In this document: positions 10,001 to 17,793 of the stretch, in pieces
Numbering within the stretch: position 1 is the stretch's first letter
Layout: each line of letters starts with the position of its first letter
Assembly (NCBI RefSeq): GCF_006874465.1
Contig: NZ_VIRL01000006.1
Span: 264,139 to 328,138 of the forward strand
From: Microbispora bryophytorum
Lineage (GTDB): Bacteria; Actinomycetota; Actinomycetes; Streptosporangiales; Streptosporangiaceae
Length of the DNA: 64,000 nt
Direction of reading: 5' to 3'
Position numbers and translations under genes: made by a program
Notes under the pieces: model-generated
What the model saw: the letters and a program-made list of their open reading frames with translations, nothing else
Database searches by the model: none
What the model was told of the DNA's origin: nothing

Positions 10001-10268
10001 CGGCCGGATGGACGCGGTCTTCCGCGAGGGCGACGGCTACGTGGTGATCGACTGGAAGACCGGTGAACGGCCGCAGGGCAGGGCCGCCGAGACCGCGTCG
10101 GTGCAGCTCGCGGCCTACCGGGTGGCCTGGGCCGCACTGGCCGGGGTGCCGCTGGAGAGGGTCGGCGCGGCCTTCCACTACGTTCGCTCGAACGAGACCG
10201 TCCGCCCCGTGGACCTCCTCGACGCGGACGGCCTCACCGCGTTCATTCAGCGGGTTCCGGAGGACTGA
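7011..10268 (+). CDS. adnB: AdnB-like subunit of AdnAB helicase-nuclease
   Basis: 1085 residues. The GTG at 7011 overlaps the adnA stop by 7 bases and follows GGAGG, implying translational coupling and balanced subunit synthesis. Motor motifs: GAGSGKSE (~36), DEYQDTS (~267), GDPCQSIYGWRGA (~295), HASKGLEWPVVVV (~667) and AVTRAHYLL (~760). The C-terminal nuclease has FHRWLESR (~930), GRMDAVFREGDGYVVIDWKTG (D and D-x-K of PD-(D/E)XK, ~998-1018) and VQLAAYRVAW. Unlike AdnA it lacks the cysteine quartet. Both subunits keep motor and nuclease motifs, as in mycobacterial AdnAB. The 3' end overlaps the convergent Uma2 gene by 26 bases. Confidence 0.88.
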   Translation: MLTPDELAGRLGILPPTPEQAAVIEAPLEPMVVVAGAGSGKSETMAGRVVWLVANGLARPEQILGLTFTRKAAAELAERVRRRLAGLAEAGLVEPELLDSEPTVSTYHAYAARLVTDHALREGLEPTMRLVTPAVAWQMAARVVGQYDGPMDRVDLSPPSVTAAVLDLAGELAEHLREPADVREVGDWLRERLASLTGRIVKDQRKPVETQAIREQLLPMVEAYERLKRGREVIDYGDQMALAARIASRHPEVGASERARFSVVLLDEYQDTSHAQLVLLRSLYGGGHPVTAVGDPCQSIYGWRGASAGNLSRFPSDFPAASADPAQVRRLSVSFRNGEHVLAVAARIQVPLRREAREVPVLVPGGNRAGRGRVLCAFHETAEDEAEWIAEGLAGMLHGEDAPDGLPWGEGERTKRGPALQPQDVAILARKRSQFPALRRALEARGVPVEVVGLGGLLTVPEVADIVATLRALYDPTAGDALVRLLAGPRRRIGPADLKVLGDLARELNKEIRAARGGPRPEDPLDQVVADLAEERGSLIDALDELPDRPDWLERFSPLARLRLPAAARELRQLRAHAGQPLPDLISEIERRLGLDVEVAARGGSPLAARADLDAFLDAASRFAGDSEDPTLGAFLAYLKAAESEEFGLEAGRVGDSNTVKLMTVHASKGLEWPVVVVPGLSQLTSQKGGLIKGSMFPATPVTNSRWTENPRKLPYPLRGDSADLPELAGLDREALGAFDERCRDRDLTEERRLAYVAVTRAHYLLIASGYRWGTSSRPLEPSDFLREIREAGARVVRWSEDPDSSDNPLLAEPPVADWPAVTVNDAILDGARLVEEAMMGDAPPAAAGDHALVRDWELERMRAWARDTDLLLRERETNRRRAGAVVELPSRLSVSSLVTLAQDPAAFARQVRRPVPRRPAPLARRGTTFHRWLESRWGQQRLIDDLELPGAADELSETEVQLAELQERFEESEWAGREPVDLEIPFETMIGDRLLRGRMDAVFREGDGYVVIDWKTGERPQGRAAETASVQLAAYRVAWAALAGVPLERVGAAFHYVRSNETVRPVDLLDADGLTAFIQRVPED

Positions 10269-10980
10269 CCACCTGGTCGAAGAGCACGCTCGTCTCGATC
10301 TTGATCCCGAATGGTTCGGGTAGTTCCAGGACCTCGCCCTCTTCGGCGGTGACGATCTGCCGGTACGCCTGCCGGTGGTAGTCGAAGGGCTCCAGGTCGG
10401 CGAGGGGATCGCTCATCAGCGTCACTCTGCGCGGAGACGCCACGGGGTCCACGATCAGATAGAGCGGTACGCCCGCCCGCGCGTAGTCGAGCGGCTTCTC
10501 CTTCCAATCGACCTCGTGGTTGCCCGGAGAGCACACCTCCACGGCCAGCAGGACGCTGTGCCCGTGCACCCGCATCCGATCGAGCCGCTCGGCTTTCATC
10601 GGCAGGACGAGCAGGTCGGGTAGCCGATGGTCGAGCATCGGCGGGATGTGGACCGCCCAGTTGCAGAAGAAGCGCCAGCCCTTCGCCATCCCCAAGGGAA
10701 GCAGGAGCTTCGAGACCCGGTCGATGATCTCGTTGCTCTCCTCACCCATCCACGGGCTCACGACGACCTGCCCGAGACGAATTTCCGCCCGATAACCGGC
10801 GTCGTTGAGTTGCATGCACAGGTGCAGCACCTCGTCAGGGAGCTTCTGGGGCTCTTCAGGCTGCCCGGCGTCTGGGGGCTCGTGCTCGTCGGAGACGAGA
10901 TCGTCCGGGACGGGGTCGTCCTGCGTGCGCGGGGCGGGGCGATCGTGCCTGCCGCGTTTGGTCGGCTTCGTGAGGGCCAT
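10243..10980 (-). CDS. Uma2 family (DUF820) endonuclease-fold protein
   Basis: A 245-residue protein. Residues ~1-45 are charged and probably disordered. The rest is the Uma2/DUF820 fold with PD-(D/E)XK residues: Asp in RLPDLLVLPM, Glu in LLAVEVCSPGNHE and Lys in WKEKPLDYARAGVPLYLIVDP. The fold is restriction-endonuclease-like, but cellular roles are not established for most members. Many actinomycetes and cyanobacteria carry dozens of copies. The ATG at 10980 has GAGAGG upstream; an in-frame extension to 11049 exists but lacks a start signal. No methylase or partner gene is next to it. Confidence 0.8.
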   Translation of the reverse strand: MALTKPTKRGRHDRPAPRTQDDPVPDDLVSDEHEPPDAGQPEEPQKLPDEVLHLCMQLNDAGYRAEIRLGQVVVSPWMGEESNEIIDRVSKLLLPLGMAKGWRFFCNWAVHIPPMLDHRLPDLLVLPMKAERLDRMRVHGHSVLLAVEVCSPGNHEVDWKEKPLDYARAGVPLYLIVDPVASPRRVTLMSDPLADLEPFDYHRQAYRQIVTAEEGEVLELPEPFGIKIETSVLFDQVVSPPEPAE

Positions 10981-11248
10981 GGCGCCATCCTCTCCTGCTC
11001 CTCCATGTAATGGTACGGAAGGTTTCCGGGTCGCCACGGAAAGTAACATTGGAGTGAGGGGAGGGAGATTCGTCGAAAGAGAGAACGAGGTGAAGGAAAG
11101 TCCTACCTGGGAGAGGAAAATCGGCTCCGCGAATCGGTCATGGGCGACGTACCCGCCGCAAATGTCCTACTGCGGTATCTGACTTTTCCCGAAAGAGCGA
11201 TTGTTTCTTTCGCAGACGCACCGGTCCATGATCGGCTATTAATGGCCT

Positions 11249-12154
11249 ATGTCGGTTGTGCGGATGGCGATGGCGGCGGTCTGCGTCGCGGCGGTGGCCG
11301 GGTGTTCGGCGTCGGCAGCGGCGAATCCTCCGGATCTCGCCCTTCCCTTGGACGCCTACAGTCTCGGGGTGAAGGATCGCGCCCAGGTGATACGCGCCCG
11401 GTTCATGCTGATGGAGGAATGCATGCGCCATGTGGGGCTCGATTTCCGGTTTCCCGCCGTCGAACCGGTGACCGACCTGCGTAATGTCGATCTCCTCGGA
11501 TGGCTCGATCCCGGCCAAGCCGCCGAATCCGGATATCTGGGGAAGGGGCGGAACCCGGATGAGATGACCGGCATTCCGTCGTACTCCGTCACCGACGACG
11601 AGTTCTATGTGCTGTACGGGAAGGTCCGGCGGTACCACGGGCGTACGGTGCCGCCCGGAGGCTGTATGGCCAAGGCGGACGCCCTGCTGAACCGGGGAGC
11701 GGGGGGCGTGACCCCGGCCGATGCCGGCAAGAGGTTCGACGACGACGAGGTCCCGCGTTACGTCGACAGCGCGGCCGACCTCGCCGTGAAGGACCCGCGG
11801 ATCGCGGCGGCCGAGCGCGAGTGGAGCGACTGCATGCGGTCGGAGGGCTTCGACTACCGGAGCACCGTCCACGCCGTCGGCGACCGGCGCTGGGCGGCGA
11901 CCGTCAACGACGACTCGATCGGCCACACCCCCAAGCCGCGTGGCACGCGGGCCGAGATCGACACCGCGGTCGCGGACGCGGGATGCCGGGAGGAGACCGG
12001 CTACTCCGACGTACGTCGCAAGGTGTACGTCGAGGCCGAGAACCGGATCATCGGCCAGAGCCGCGCCCGGCTCCACGTCATCAGGTCGCTCAACCAGGCC
12101 CGCCTCGCCAACTCCGCCAAGGTCCTCGACGGCAGACTCACGCTGTCCTGGTAG
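11249..12154 (+). CDS. Putative secreted lipoprotein of unknown function
   Basis: 301 residues with a type II signal peptide: a short charged start, a hydrophobic run and a lipobox ending VAGC at residue 19, followed by a small-residue stretch. The mature part is soluble-looking, with widely spaced Cys in EECMRHVG, GGCMAKAD, SDCMRSEG and DAGCREE, which resembles paired C-M repeats. The repeated (E/S)xCM(R)xxG pattern suggests two related halves. No family was recognised. The preceding ~270 bases are less GC-rich than the surroundings and probably carry divergent promoters for this gene and the Uma2 gene, but no clear -35/-10 pair was found. Confidence 0.7.
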   Translation: MSVVRMAMAAVCVAAVAGCSASAAANPPDLALPLDAYSLGVKDRAQVIRARFMLMEECMRHVGLDFRFPAVEPVTDLRNVDLLGWLDPGQAAESGYLGKGRNPDEMTGIPSYSVTDDEFYVLYGKVRRYHGRTVPPGGCMAKADALLNRGAGGVTPADAGKRFDDDEVPRYVDSAADLAVKDPRIAAAEREWSDCMRSEGFDYRSTVHAVGDRRWAATVNDDSIGHTPKPRGTRAEIDTAVADAGCREETGYSDVRRKVYVEAENRIIGQSRARLHVIRSLNQARLANSAKVLDGRLTLSW

Positions 12155-12158
12155 CCCG

Positions 12159-13253
12159 TCACCTCAGGTAGTGGAACGCGGGCTTCGGGTGCATGAGGAA
12201 GTCGTGGTGCGAGATGTTCCAGGCGTACGCGCCGGCCATGGCGAAGGCAACGACGTCGCCGACGGCGAGTGAGGCGGTGACGCGGCGGGCGAAGACGTCC
12301 TTGGGCGTGCAGAGCCGCCCCACCAGGGTCACCGGCCCGTCCTCGCCCTCCCCGCCCCCCGGCAGCACGGCGAACGGCTGGTCGTGTCCCTTCGTCACCG
12401 GGGTCCGCAGGTGGTGGGTGCCGCCGGACAGGACGGCGAAGCGCTCCCCGTGGACGCGCTTCACGTCGAGCACGGTGGTGAGATACCACCCGCAGTAGGC
12501 CGTCAGGGCGCGTCCCGGCTCCACGCGCAGCGTCTCGCCCGGCCGGGCCAGCGCCCGCAGGCCCGCGCCGTACGCCGCCCAGTCGAACCGTTCCTCCGGG
12601 CGGGTGTAGGAGACGGCCATGCCGCCGCCCAGGTTGAACTCGCGCAGGCCGAGGCTCCTGCCGTAGGCCAGGACGGCCTCGGCGAGCGTGAGCAGATCGG
12701 GGGCGGCCAGGCCGCTCGCGAGGTGCGCGTGGACGCCACGCAGCCGCACCGGTGAGGACCCGAGCAGGGCCAGGCACTCGGCGACTCCGCCGGGGTCCAT
12801 GCCGAACGGCGTGGCGCCGCCGCCCATCGCGAGGGCCGCGCCGGTGACGTTCACGTCGAGGTTGACCCGCAGCAGCACGTCCGCGGGTTCGCGCATCCGC
12901 CGCAACTCGGCCGGGCTCTCGACATGCCAGCGGTGTGCCGAGGGGGCGAGGGCCAGCTCCGCCGCGGTCTTCCCCGGCCCGCCGAAGCTCAGCGCGGCCT
13001 CCGGCAGCACCTCCCTGACGTGGGCGAACTCGCCGCCGGAGGAGACCTCGAAGCCGTCCACGTGCGGCGCGAGCGCCCGCAGCACCTCCGGATCGGGGTT
13101 GGCCTTGACGGCGTAGCAGATCTCCGTCCCCGCCAGGGCGGCCCGTACGGCGGCCGCGTGGCGGTCGAGCCCGGCCAGGTCGTAGACATAGGCGGGGACG
13201 TCGTCCAGAGACTCGGCGACCTTCCGGACACCCGCCGGGACCTCGATGCTCAT
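12159..13253 (-). CDS. PLP-dependent decarboxylase of siderophore operon (PvsE/SbnH/LysA-like)
   Basis: 364 residues of the alanine-racemase-fold group IV decarboxylases. ICYAVKANPDPEVL near residue 50 contains the PLP-binding Lys; FEVSSGGE, FNLGGGM (~180) and EPGRALTAYCGWYL (~225) contact the cofactor phosphate; LCTPKDVFARR and AMAGAYAW (~320) complete the active site. The length fits siderophore decarboxylases such as PvsE and SbnH, which are shorter than housekeeping LysA. Last gene of the operon, it starts inside the NIS synthetase stop (ATGA overlap). By analogy with vibrioferrin it would decarboxylate an amino-acid unit attached to citrate, but the actual substrate cannot be read from sequence. 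Confidence 0.85.
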   Translation of the reverse strand: MSIEVPAGVRKVAESLDDVPAYVYDLAGLDRHAAAVRAALAGTEICYAVKANPDPEVLRALAPHVDGFEVSSGGEFAHVREVLPEAALSFGGPGKTAAELALAPSAHRWHVESPAELRRMREPADVLLRVNLDVNVTGAALAMGGGATPFGMDPGGVAECLALLGSSPVRLRGVHAHLASGLAAPDLLTLAEAVLAYGRSLGLREFNLGGGMAVSYTRPEERFDWAAYGAGLRALARPGETLRVEPGRALTAYCGWYLTTVLDVKRVHGERFAVLSGGTHHLRTPVTKGHDQPFAVLPGGGEGEDGPVTLVGRLCTPKDVFARRVTASLAVGDVVAFAMAGAYAWNISHHDFLMHPKPAFHYLR

Positions 13254-14872
13254 CGGTGCTCTCCTTCCGCGAACCCGAGCGGGTTCGGGACGGGGACGTA
13301 TCCGGCGGCCCGGTCGGCGGCCTTCGCCCAGCGCACGCCCAGGTTGGCCTTGGCCGGCAGCGGCGCCCCGGCCAGCAGCCGCGTCAGTGGCTCGGCGGTG
13401 TCGACGGTGTGGTCCGCGACGTAGCGCTCCAGGGACTTCCGGGCGACCGCCCACAACGCGCGCAGGACGCCCCCGGCTGGGCCGGCCACGGTCGCGGCCA
13501 CCTCCGCCAGGTGGTTGACGAACAGGCAGTAGGCGACCCGGTTCCAGCCCCGCGCGGCGTCGTACGAAAGAGGGGCCGCCACCTCGACCGGCACGCCGGC
13601 CAGGTCGTGCCGGCCGGAGACCAGCTTGGTGCCCTCCAGGTCGCGGAAGACCGCCTCGACCGGCCACCCGGCGGCGTCGAACCCGACGAGCACGTTCTGC
13701 ACGTGCGCTTCGAGCACGACCCCGTGCCGGAAGAAGGCGTCGAGCACAGGGAACGCCACGCGCTCGACGTACGCCCCCCACCACGCCACGGGGTCGGCCG
13801 CCCGGCGGGCCAGGACGGCCTCGGGAACCCCTTGCGAGCCGGCGGCCAGGGCGCCGGCGAGAACCGGCGTGGTCCCCGGTCCGCACACCGCCCACGGGCC
13901 GGTACGGACGATCACCCCGAGCCCTTCCAGCAGCCGGGTGCCGAGCGCGGCCGAGCGGTAGCCGGGCTCCGGCAACCACCGCGTGCCGGGGAAGCGGCGG
14001 GCCAGCCGTTCGAAGACGGGGGTGAGCCGCCGGGTCAGCTCGACCGCGCCGGACAGCTCGTACCACGCGTTCTTGCGCACGCAGTTGGTGATCCGCACGT
14101 TCAGGCTGAACTTCAGGCACATGCCGGTGCCAGGGTCGTAGACGGTCCGGACCGAGGACGTGGGCACGACCGCGCGAGGGCCGGTCCCGAGGTCGACCAG
14201 CCGCCCGTCCGCGAGCGGCCCGCGCAGGTCGGCGGTCAGCAGGTCGAGCTGCCAGGGATGGGCGGGCAGCGGGACGTATCCCGCCGGCGCGTCCCCGAAC
14301 GCGTCGAGCGCCGTCGTGTCGCCCTCCTGGGCCACCAGGTCGGCGCGCACCCCGAGCAGGCGCGGCGCGAACCGCGCGTGCGCCTCCGGCGCGTAGTCCA
14401 GCCAGCCGTCGCCCGAGCGCGCCTTGGGAGCGGGGTGGAACGGGTGCCCGGCCACGAGGGCCTGCTCGGAGGCGAGCCACGGATCGGCGGGTGGTACGGC
14501 TCGCGCGCGGGCGGCCAGGATCGCCGCGACCGCCTCCCGCCCGGCCCGCACCTGGGCGGCGAACTCCTCGTTGCCGCCGTCCAGCTCCCGCTCCACCAGT
14601 GCGACGAGCGAAAGCAGGCCGAGGGTCCGCCACCGCCCGTCCGTCAGATGCTCGGGCGGGCCGTCGAAGCGCAGCGCGATGCCGCCGCTGACGCGGACGC
14701 GCACCGGCGTCCCGGCCACGCGGAGCGTCAGGTGCGGCCCGGCGGCGTGCACGTGCCCACGGGGACCGCCGACCTCACGCAGCCAGCAGCGCAGCAGCGC
14801 CCCGAGCGCCGCCTCCTCGGCCGGGGCCGCGTGCCGGTCAGGGGCGTGCGAGTCGAGGAGCAGACGGTCCAT
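13250..14872 (-). CDS. IucA/IucC family NIS siderophore synthetase (second in operon)
   Basis: 540 residues, a typical length for NRPS-independent siderophore synthetases, which adenylate a carboxylate and condense it with an amine or alcohol. Motifs: GHPFHPAPKARSG (~145, ATP/substrate loop), HPWQ (~205), SVRTVYDP (~245), LKFSLNVRITNCVRKN (~257), EAHVQNVLV (~390), RDLEGTK (~410), and KANLGVRW near the C-terminus, which ends in an FhuF-like segment. Only 3 bases separate it from the upstream synthetase and 4 bases overlap the decarboxylase. In vibrioferrin synthesis one such enzyme uses citrate and the other alpha-ketoglutarate; which role this one has is not decided here. Confidence 0.92.
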   Translation of the reverse strand: MDRLLLDSHAPDRHAAPAEEAALGALLRCWLREVGGPRGHVHAAGPHLTLRVAGTPVRVRVSGGIALRFDGPPEHLTDGRWRTLGLLSLVALVERELDGGNEEFAAQVRAGREAVAAILAARARAVPPADPWLASEQALVAGHPFHPAPKARSGDGWLDYAPEAHARFAPRLLGVRADLVAQEGDTTALDAFGDAPAGYVPLPAHPWQLDLLTADLRGPLADGRLVDLGTGPRAVVPTSSVRTVYDPGTGMCLKFSLNVRITNCVRKNAWYELSGAVELTRRLTPVFERLARRFPGTRWLPEPGYRSAALGTRLLEGLGVIVRTGPWAVCGPGTTPVLAGALAAGSQGVPEAVLARRAADPVAWWGAYVERVAFPVLDAFFRHGVVLEAHVQNVLVGFDAAGWPVEAVFRDLEGTKLVSGRHDLAGVPVEVAAPLSYDAARGWNRVAYCLFVNHLAEVAATVAGPAGGVLRALWAVARKSLERYVADHTVDTAEPLTRLLAGAPLPAKANLGVRWAKAADRAAGYVPVPNPLGFAEGEHR

Positions 14873-14875
14873 GGC

Positions 14876-16495
14876 TCAGGCACCCCTCAGGTAGTTGGGG
14901 CCGGTCGTGCCGTAGAACTTGTTGACGTCCCGGGCCCCGGTGCGGTCCTTGGCCACGAGCGTCCCGGCGACGACCATCGACTTGCCGGTGAGACGGGCGG
15001 CCTCCAGCGTGCGGGCCCGCAGCAGCCGGGCCATCGGGTCGTCCCCGTACGGTTCGAGCGCGGCCGTCAGAGCCCGTCCGACGAGCGTGGCGGCGGAGCC
15101 GGGCAGCGCGCCGTGGGCCACGGCCATGGCGGCCAGATGCAGGGTGATCGTCACGAAGACGTCGGCGAGCGCGTAGGGGTCGTCGGTCAGCATGCGCTCG
15201 TCGCCGAAGCCGGGCGTCTCGATCCCCGCCGCGTGCAGCCGCCGGGGCGAGGCCAGCAGCCCGTCGTTGTCCTTGACCAGCAGCCGCATGGGCCCGTCGC
15301 CGAACACCAGCGCGAGGTTCTGCTGGTGGGCCTCCAGTGCGACGCCGTACCGGACGAACAGCGTGACGTTCCACGCGAGCAGCGCCGAGAGGTAGTCGCG
15401 CAGCAGCGCCTCCGCGTCGCCGCCGTGGTGGCGGTCGGCCACCTCGTGCAGGACGAGCCGTCCGCCGGAGCCCCCCTCCGGCGGCTGGGCGAGCGGCGCG
15501 AGCAGGGCGGCGACCGGCACGATCTCCCCTTCGGGCAGGTCGCGGACGAGCCAGCCCAGGTATTCGTGCTCCGCGTGCCCGAAGGTCTGCTCGTCGGCGA
15601 GGCGGACGCGCAGGCCGGGCTCGCGCGCCAGGATCTCGCGCAGCAGCGACTCGGCCAGCGCTCCGTCCCGCAACGTGCCCGGTTTGATCGACCGGCGGTT
15701 GCGCAGGCCCAGTGTGCTGACCGGGAGCGGCACCTTGAGATGGACGCGTTCGCGGACCTCCACCGTCCGGGTCGACAGGGTCGGCCGCACGGTCGCGTAC
15801 GGCTGCGGACCCGCGACCAGCCCGGGCAGCCCGGCCACCTGCGGCTCCGTGAGCGGGTGGACGGGGAAGAGCACGTGGGTGCGGGCGAGACCGGGCGGCA
15901 GCCCGACGTCGCCGGGCGCGGGCCACCACCCCGGGAGATCAGGACGGGAGAGCGTCACCCGCTCGCGCGGCGCCGCGGCCCACCGCATGCGGAACTCGGG
16001 GGCGAACTCCGGGGCGTAGGCCGCCAGGTCGGCGGGGGAGACCCCGAGGCGGCACCTGGCCGTCGGATAGAGCGGATGGTCCACCGCGGCGGCCAGCGAC
16101 TCGTAGCGGATGAGGCCGTGGCGCCCGCGCAGCCGCCGCGCCACCTCGCCGCGCATCCGGTGGTGGGCCTCCAGGGCCGCGAGCGTCTCGTGGCACTCCC
16201 GTTCGAAGGCGGCGACCCCCTCGGCGTCGGCGGGGTGGGCGACGGCCTCCAGCGTCTCCAGCACCTCCGCCAGGCGCGGACGCTCGTGCGGGGCCGTGGC
16301 GAAGTCCTGGAACGGGTGGCCCGCCGTGAGCCCGACCCGCCGCCCCGAGGCGAGGACGATCGCGACCCCGTCCTTGTCGTGGGTGACCCTGGCGGAGATC
16401 CCGGCGTAGTCCTCCCGCAGCAGGGCGTTCAGCACCCGCGCGGCCAGGTAGTGCTCCCCGCCCGTCGCCCCCCGGTGGTCGCGCGCAGGGATCAT
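14876..16495 (-). CDS. IucA/IucC family NIS siderophore synthetase (first in operon)
   Basis: 539 residues. Motifs: DHPLYPTARCRLG (~140, the HPxxP-type loop), PVHPLTEPQ (~205), STRTVEVRE (~232), KVPLPVSTLGLRNRRSI (~246-262), EAHQQNLALVFG (~385), LVKDNDG (~400) and a C-terminal TLVAKDRTGA. It differs clearly from its neighbour, so the two probably use different acyl donors rather than being recent duplicates. The ATG at 16495 lies inside the upstream stop codon (ATGA). The frame stays open upstream to 16948, but that extension is antisense-like and overlaps the ATP-grasp gene, so it was rejected. Confidence 0.92.
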   Translation of the reverse strand: MIPARDHRGATGGEHYLAARVLNALLREDYAGISARVTHDKDGVAIVLASGRRVGLTAGHPFQDFATAPHERPRLAEVLETLEAVAHPADAEGVAAFERECHETLAALEAHHRMRGEVARRLRGRHGLIRYESLAAAVDHPLYPTARCRLGVSPADLAAYAPEFAPEFRMRWAAAPRERVTLSRPDLPGWWPAPGDVGLPPGLARTHVLFPVHPLTEPQVAGLPGLVAGPQPYATVRPTLSTRTVEVRERVHLKVPLPVSTLGLRNRRSIKPGTLRDGALAESLLREILAREPGLRVRLADEQTFGHAEHEYLGWLVRDLPEGEIVPVAALLAPLAQPPEGGSGGRLVLHEVADRHHGGDAEALLRDYLSALLAWNVTLFVRYGVALEAHQQNLALVFGDGPMRLLVKDNDGLLASPRRLHAAGIETPGFGDERMLTDDPYALADVFVTITLHLAAMAVAHGALPGSAATLVGRALTAALEPYGDDPMARLLRARTLEAARLTGKSMVVAGTLVAKDRTGARDVNKFYGTTGPNYLRGA

Positions 16496-17670
16496 GCGAG
16501 CACCCAAGGGTGCTCCTTCCTGAAGGTGTCGACCGCGGCGTCGACGACGGCGGCGTCCGGGCCGACGGCGCGGAGCAGGCCGAGATAGTCGCGGTTGGTG
16601 CCCGTCACCTCGACATGATCTCCGATCCGGCGCAGTGCCCGGTGCCACAGCCGCACGCCGCCCGCCGGCTCCGCGGGGGACGGGTCCGGCGGGGACAGGT
16701 CCGGCGGCGCGGCGGTGACCGTGCCGGACCGCTCGGCGACGAGGCTCACCACGGATCCGTACGCCGCGCGAAGGCCGCCCAGGTCGAACGAGGACACCGG
16801 CTCGCCCGCGTGGACGCGCAGGATCCACTGGTGCAGGGGCACACCGAGCAGGTCCGCCAGCAGGAAGTCGCAGTTGTCGCCGATCAGCCGATAGTTGATC
16901 TCGATGACGCGGGGACCGTCCGGGGTCACGGCATACTCGGTGTGGCACACCCCGAAGCCGACTCCCGCCGCATCGAGCGCGGCGCCCAGGTGGGCCAGGT
17001 GGTCCGGGTCCGGAGGCCGCCAGTCCAGGCGCTCCTCCACGAAGCGCGGCAGCGGGCCGAGCGTGGTGGCGAACCCGCCGGCGACTTCCCGGGCTGTGCC
17101 GTCGCCGAGCGTCTCCAGCGTGCGGACCGGCCCGTCGAGGAACTCCTCCGCGACCAGGACCTCCTCCGGCCGCCGCTCCCTGATCGCCGCGACGGCGGCG
17201 GCCAGCGCGTCCGGGCCGTCCACCAGCACGACGTCCTCGCTGGCCACACCCAGCGCGGGCTTGATCACGACCGGGTACGGCAGGCCCTGCGGCACCCCTC
17301 CGCCGGGCGGCAGCCGTACGGACCTGACGGGTTCGACGGCGGCGAGGGCGCGGCGGGTGAGCGCCTTGTTCTTGGCGGTGACACAGGCCCGCCAGTCCTT
17401 GCCCGGCAGGCCGAAATACCCGGCGGCGAGCGCGGTGGCGGCCTGGAGGTGGTCGGAGTTGGAGAAGATCACATCGGGCCGGTGGTGGGCGGCCACCGCG
17501 TCGATCACCGCCCTGGGGTCATGGACGTCCGCCGCCACGACGTCGTACCCCGGATACCGATCAGGCTGGTCGGTGAGTATCGTCACGTCCCAGCCCAGCG
17601 CGGCCGCGGCGGGGAGGAACCCCCCGGTCACCGAGTCGGTCGGGTTGAGCGTGGAGAGGTACAGCCGCAC
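16492..17670 (-). CDS. ATP-grasp ligase, first gene of the siderophore operon (PvsA-like)
   Basis: 392 residues. An N-terminal preATP-grasp region has IFSNSDHLQAATALAAGYFG (~70-90). The ATP-grasp core has LPYPVVIKPALGVASEDV (~130-148), EEVLVAEEFLDGPVRTLE (~170-187) and the metal-binding VIEINYRLIGDNCDFLL (~252-268). ATP-grasp enzymes make amide or ester bonds through acyl phosphates. In the vibrioferrin pathway PvsA joins an amino acid to a carboxylate building block, and this gene occupies the same operon position. The GTG at 17670 has GGAGGG just upstream. The iron box lies 10-28 bases upstream of the start, so the whole operon should be iron-repressed. Confidence 0.85.
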   Translation of the reverse strand: MRLYLSTLNPTDSVTGGFLPAAAALGWDVTILTDQPDRYPGYDVVAADVHDPRAVIDAVAAHHRPDVIFSNSDHLQAATALAAGYFGLPGKDWRACVTAKNKALTRRALAAVEPVRSVRLPPGGGVPQGLPYPVVIKPALGVASEDVVLVDGPDALAAAVAAIRERRPEEVLVAEEFLDGPVRTLETLGDGTAREVAGGFATTLGPLPRFVEERLDWRPPDPDHLAHLGAALDAAGVGFGVCHTEYAVTPDGPRVIEINYRLIGDNCDFLLADLLGVPLHQWILRVHAGEPVSSFDLGGLRAAYGSVVSLVAERSGTVTAAPPDLSPPDPSPAEPAGGVRLWHRALRRIGDHVEVTGTNRDYLGLLRAVGPDAAVVDAAVDTFRKEHPWVLA

Positions 17671-17679
17671 CGGCCCTCC

Positions 17680-17698
17680 ATAGGTAAGGCTAACCTAA
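17680..17698 (-). promoter_or_regulatory. IdeR/DmdR/DtxR iron box controlling the siderophore operon
   Basis: On the plus strand the site reads ATAGGTAAGGCTAACCTAA. It matches 17 of 19 positions of the known IdeR consensus TTAGGTTAGGCTAACCTAA; the mismatches are at positions 1 and 7. It sits directly downstream of the inferred promoter and covers roughly +1 to +20, where bound Fe2+-repressor would block transcription. Confidence 0.9.
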
Positions 17699-17706
17699 GT
17701 GAATGC

Positions 17707-17737
17707 ATCCTAGCCGGGGACGTCGACCTTTTGACCA
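17707..17737 (-). promoter_or_regulatory. Probable promoter of the siderophore operon
   Basis: Reading the minus strand, TGGTCA (17737-17732) and TAGGAT (17712-17707) form a -35/-10 pair with a 19-base spacer. Transcription would start near 17700, at the edge of the iron box. The -10 is good (TAGGAT) and the -35 moderate. Confidence 0.5.
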
Positions 17738-17793
17738 GGACACGGACAAGGGCGGGAAGATTGCCGGGGCGGCGGCAGTGGAAGGATGACGGC

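Noticed and set aside
12159..14633. 824-residue reading of the decarboxylase frame
   Set aside because: The N-terminal ~460 residues lie out of frame inside the NIS synthetase; family start and ATGA coupling place the real start at 13253.
13256..16588. 1110-residue plus-strand open frame opposite the siderophore genes
   Set aside because: Pro/Arg/Gly-rich translation with no motif; it mirrors the clearly real NIS synthetase genes on the other strand.
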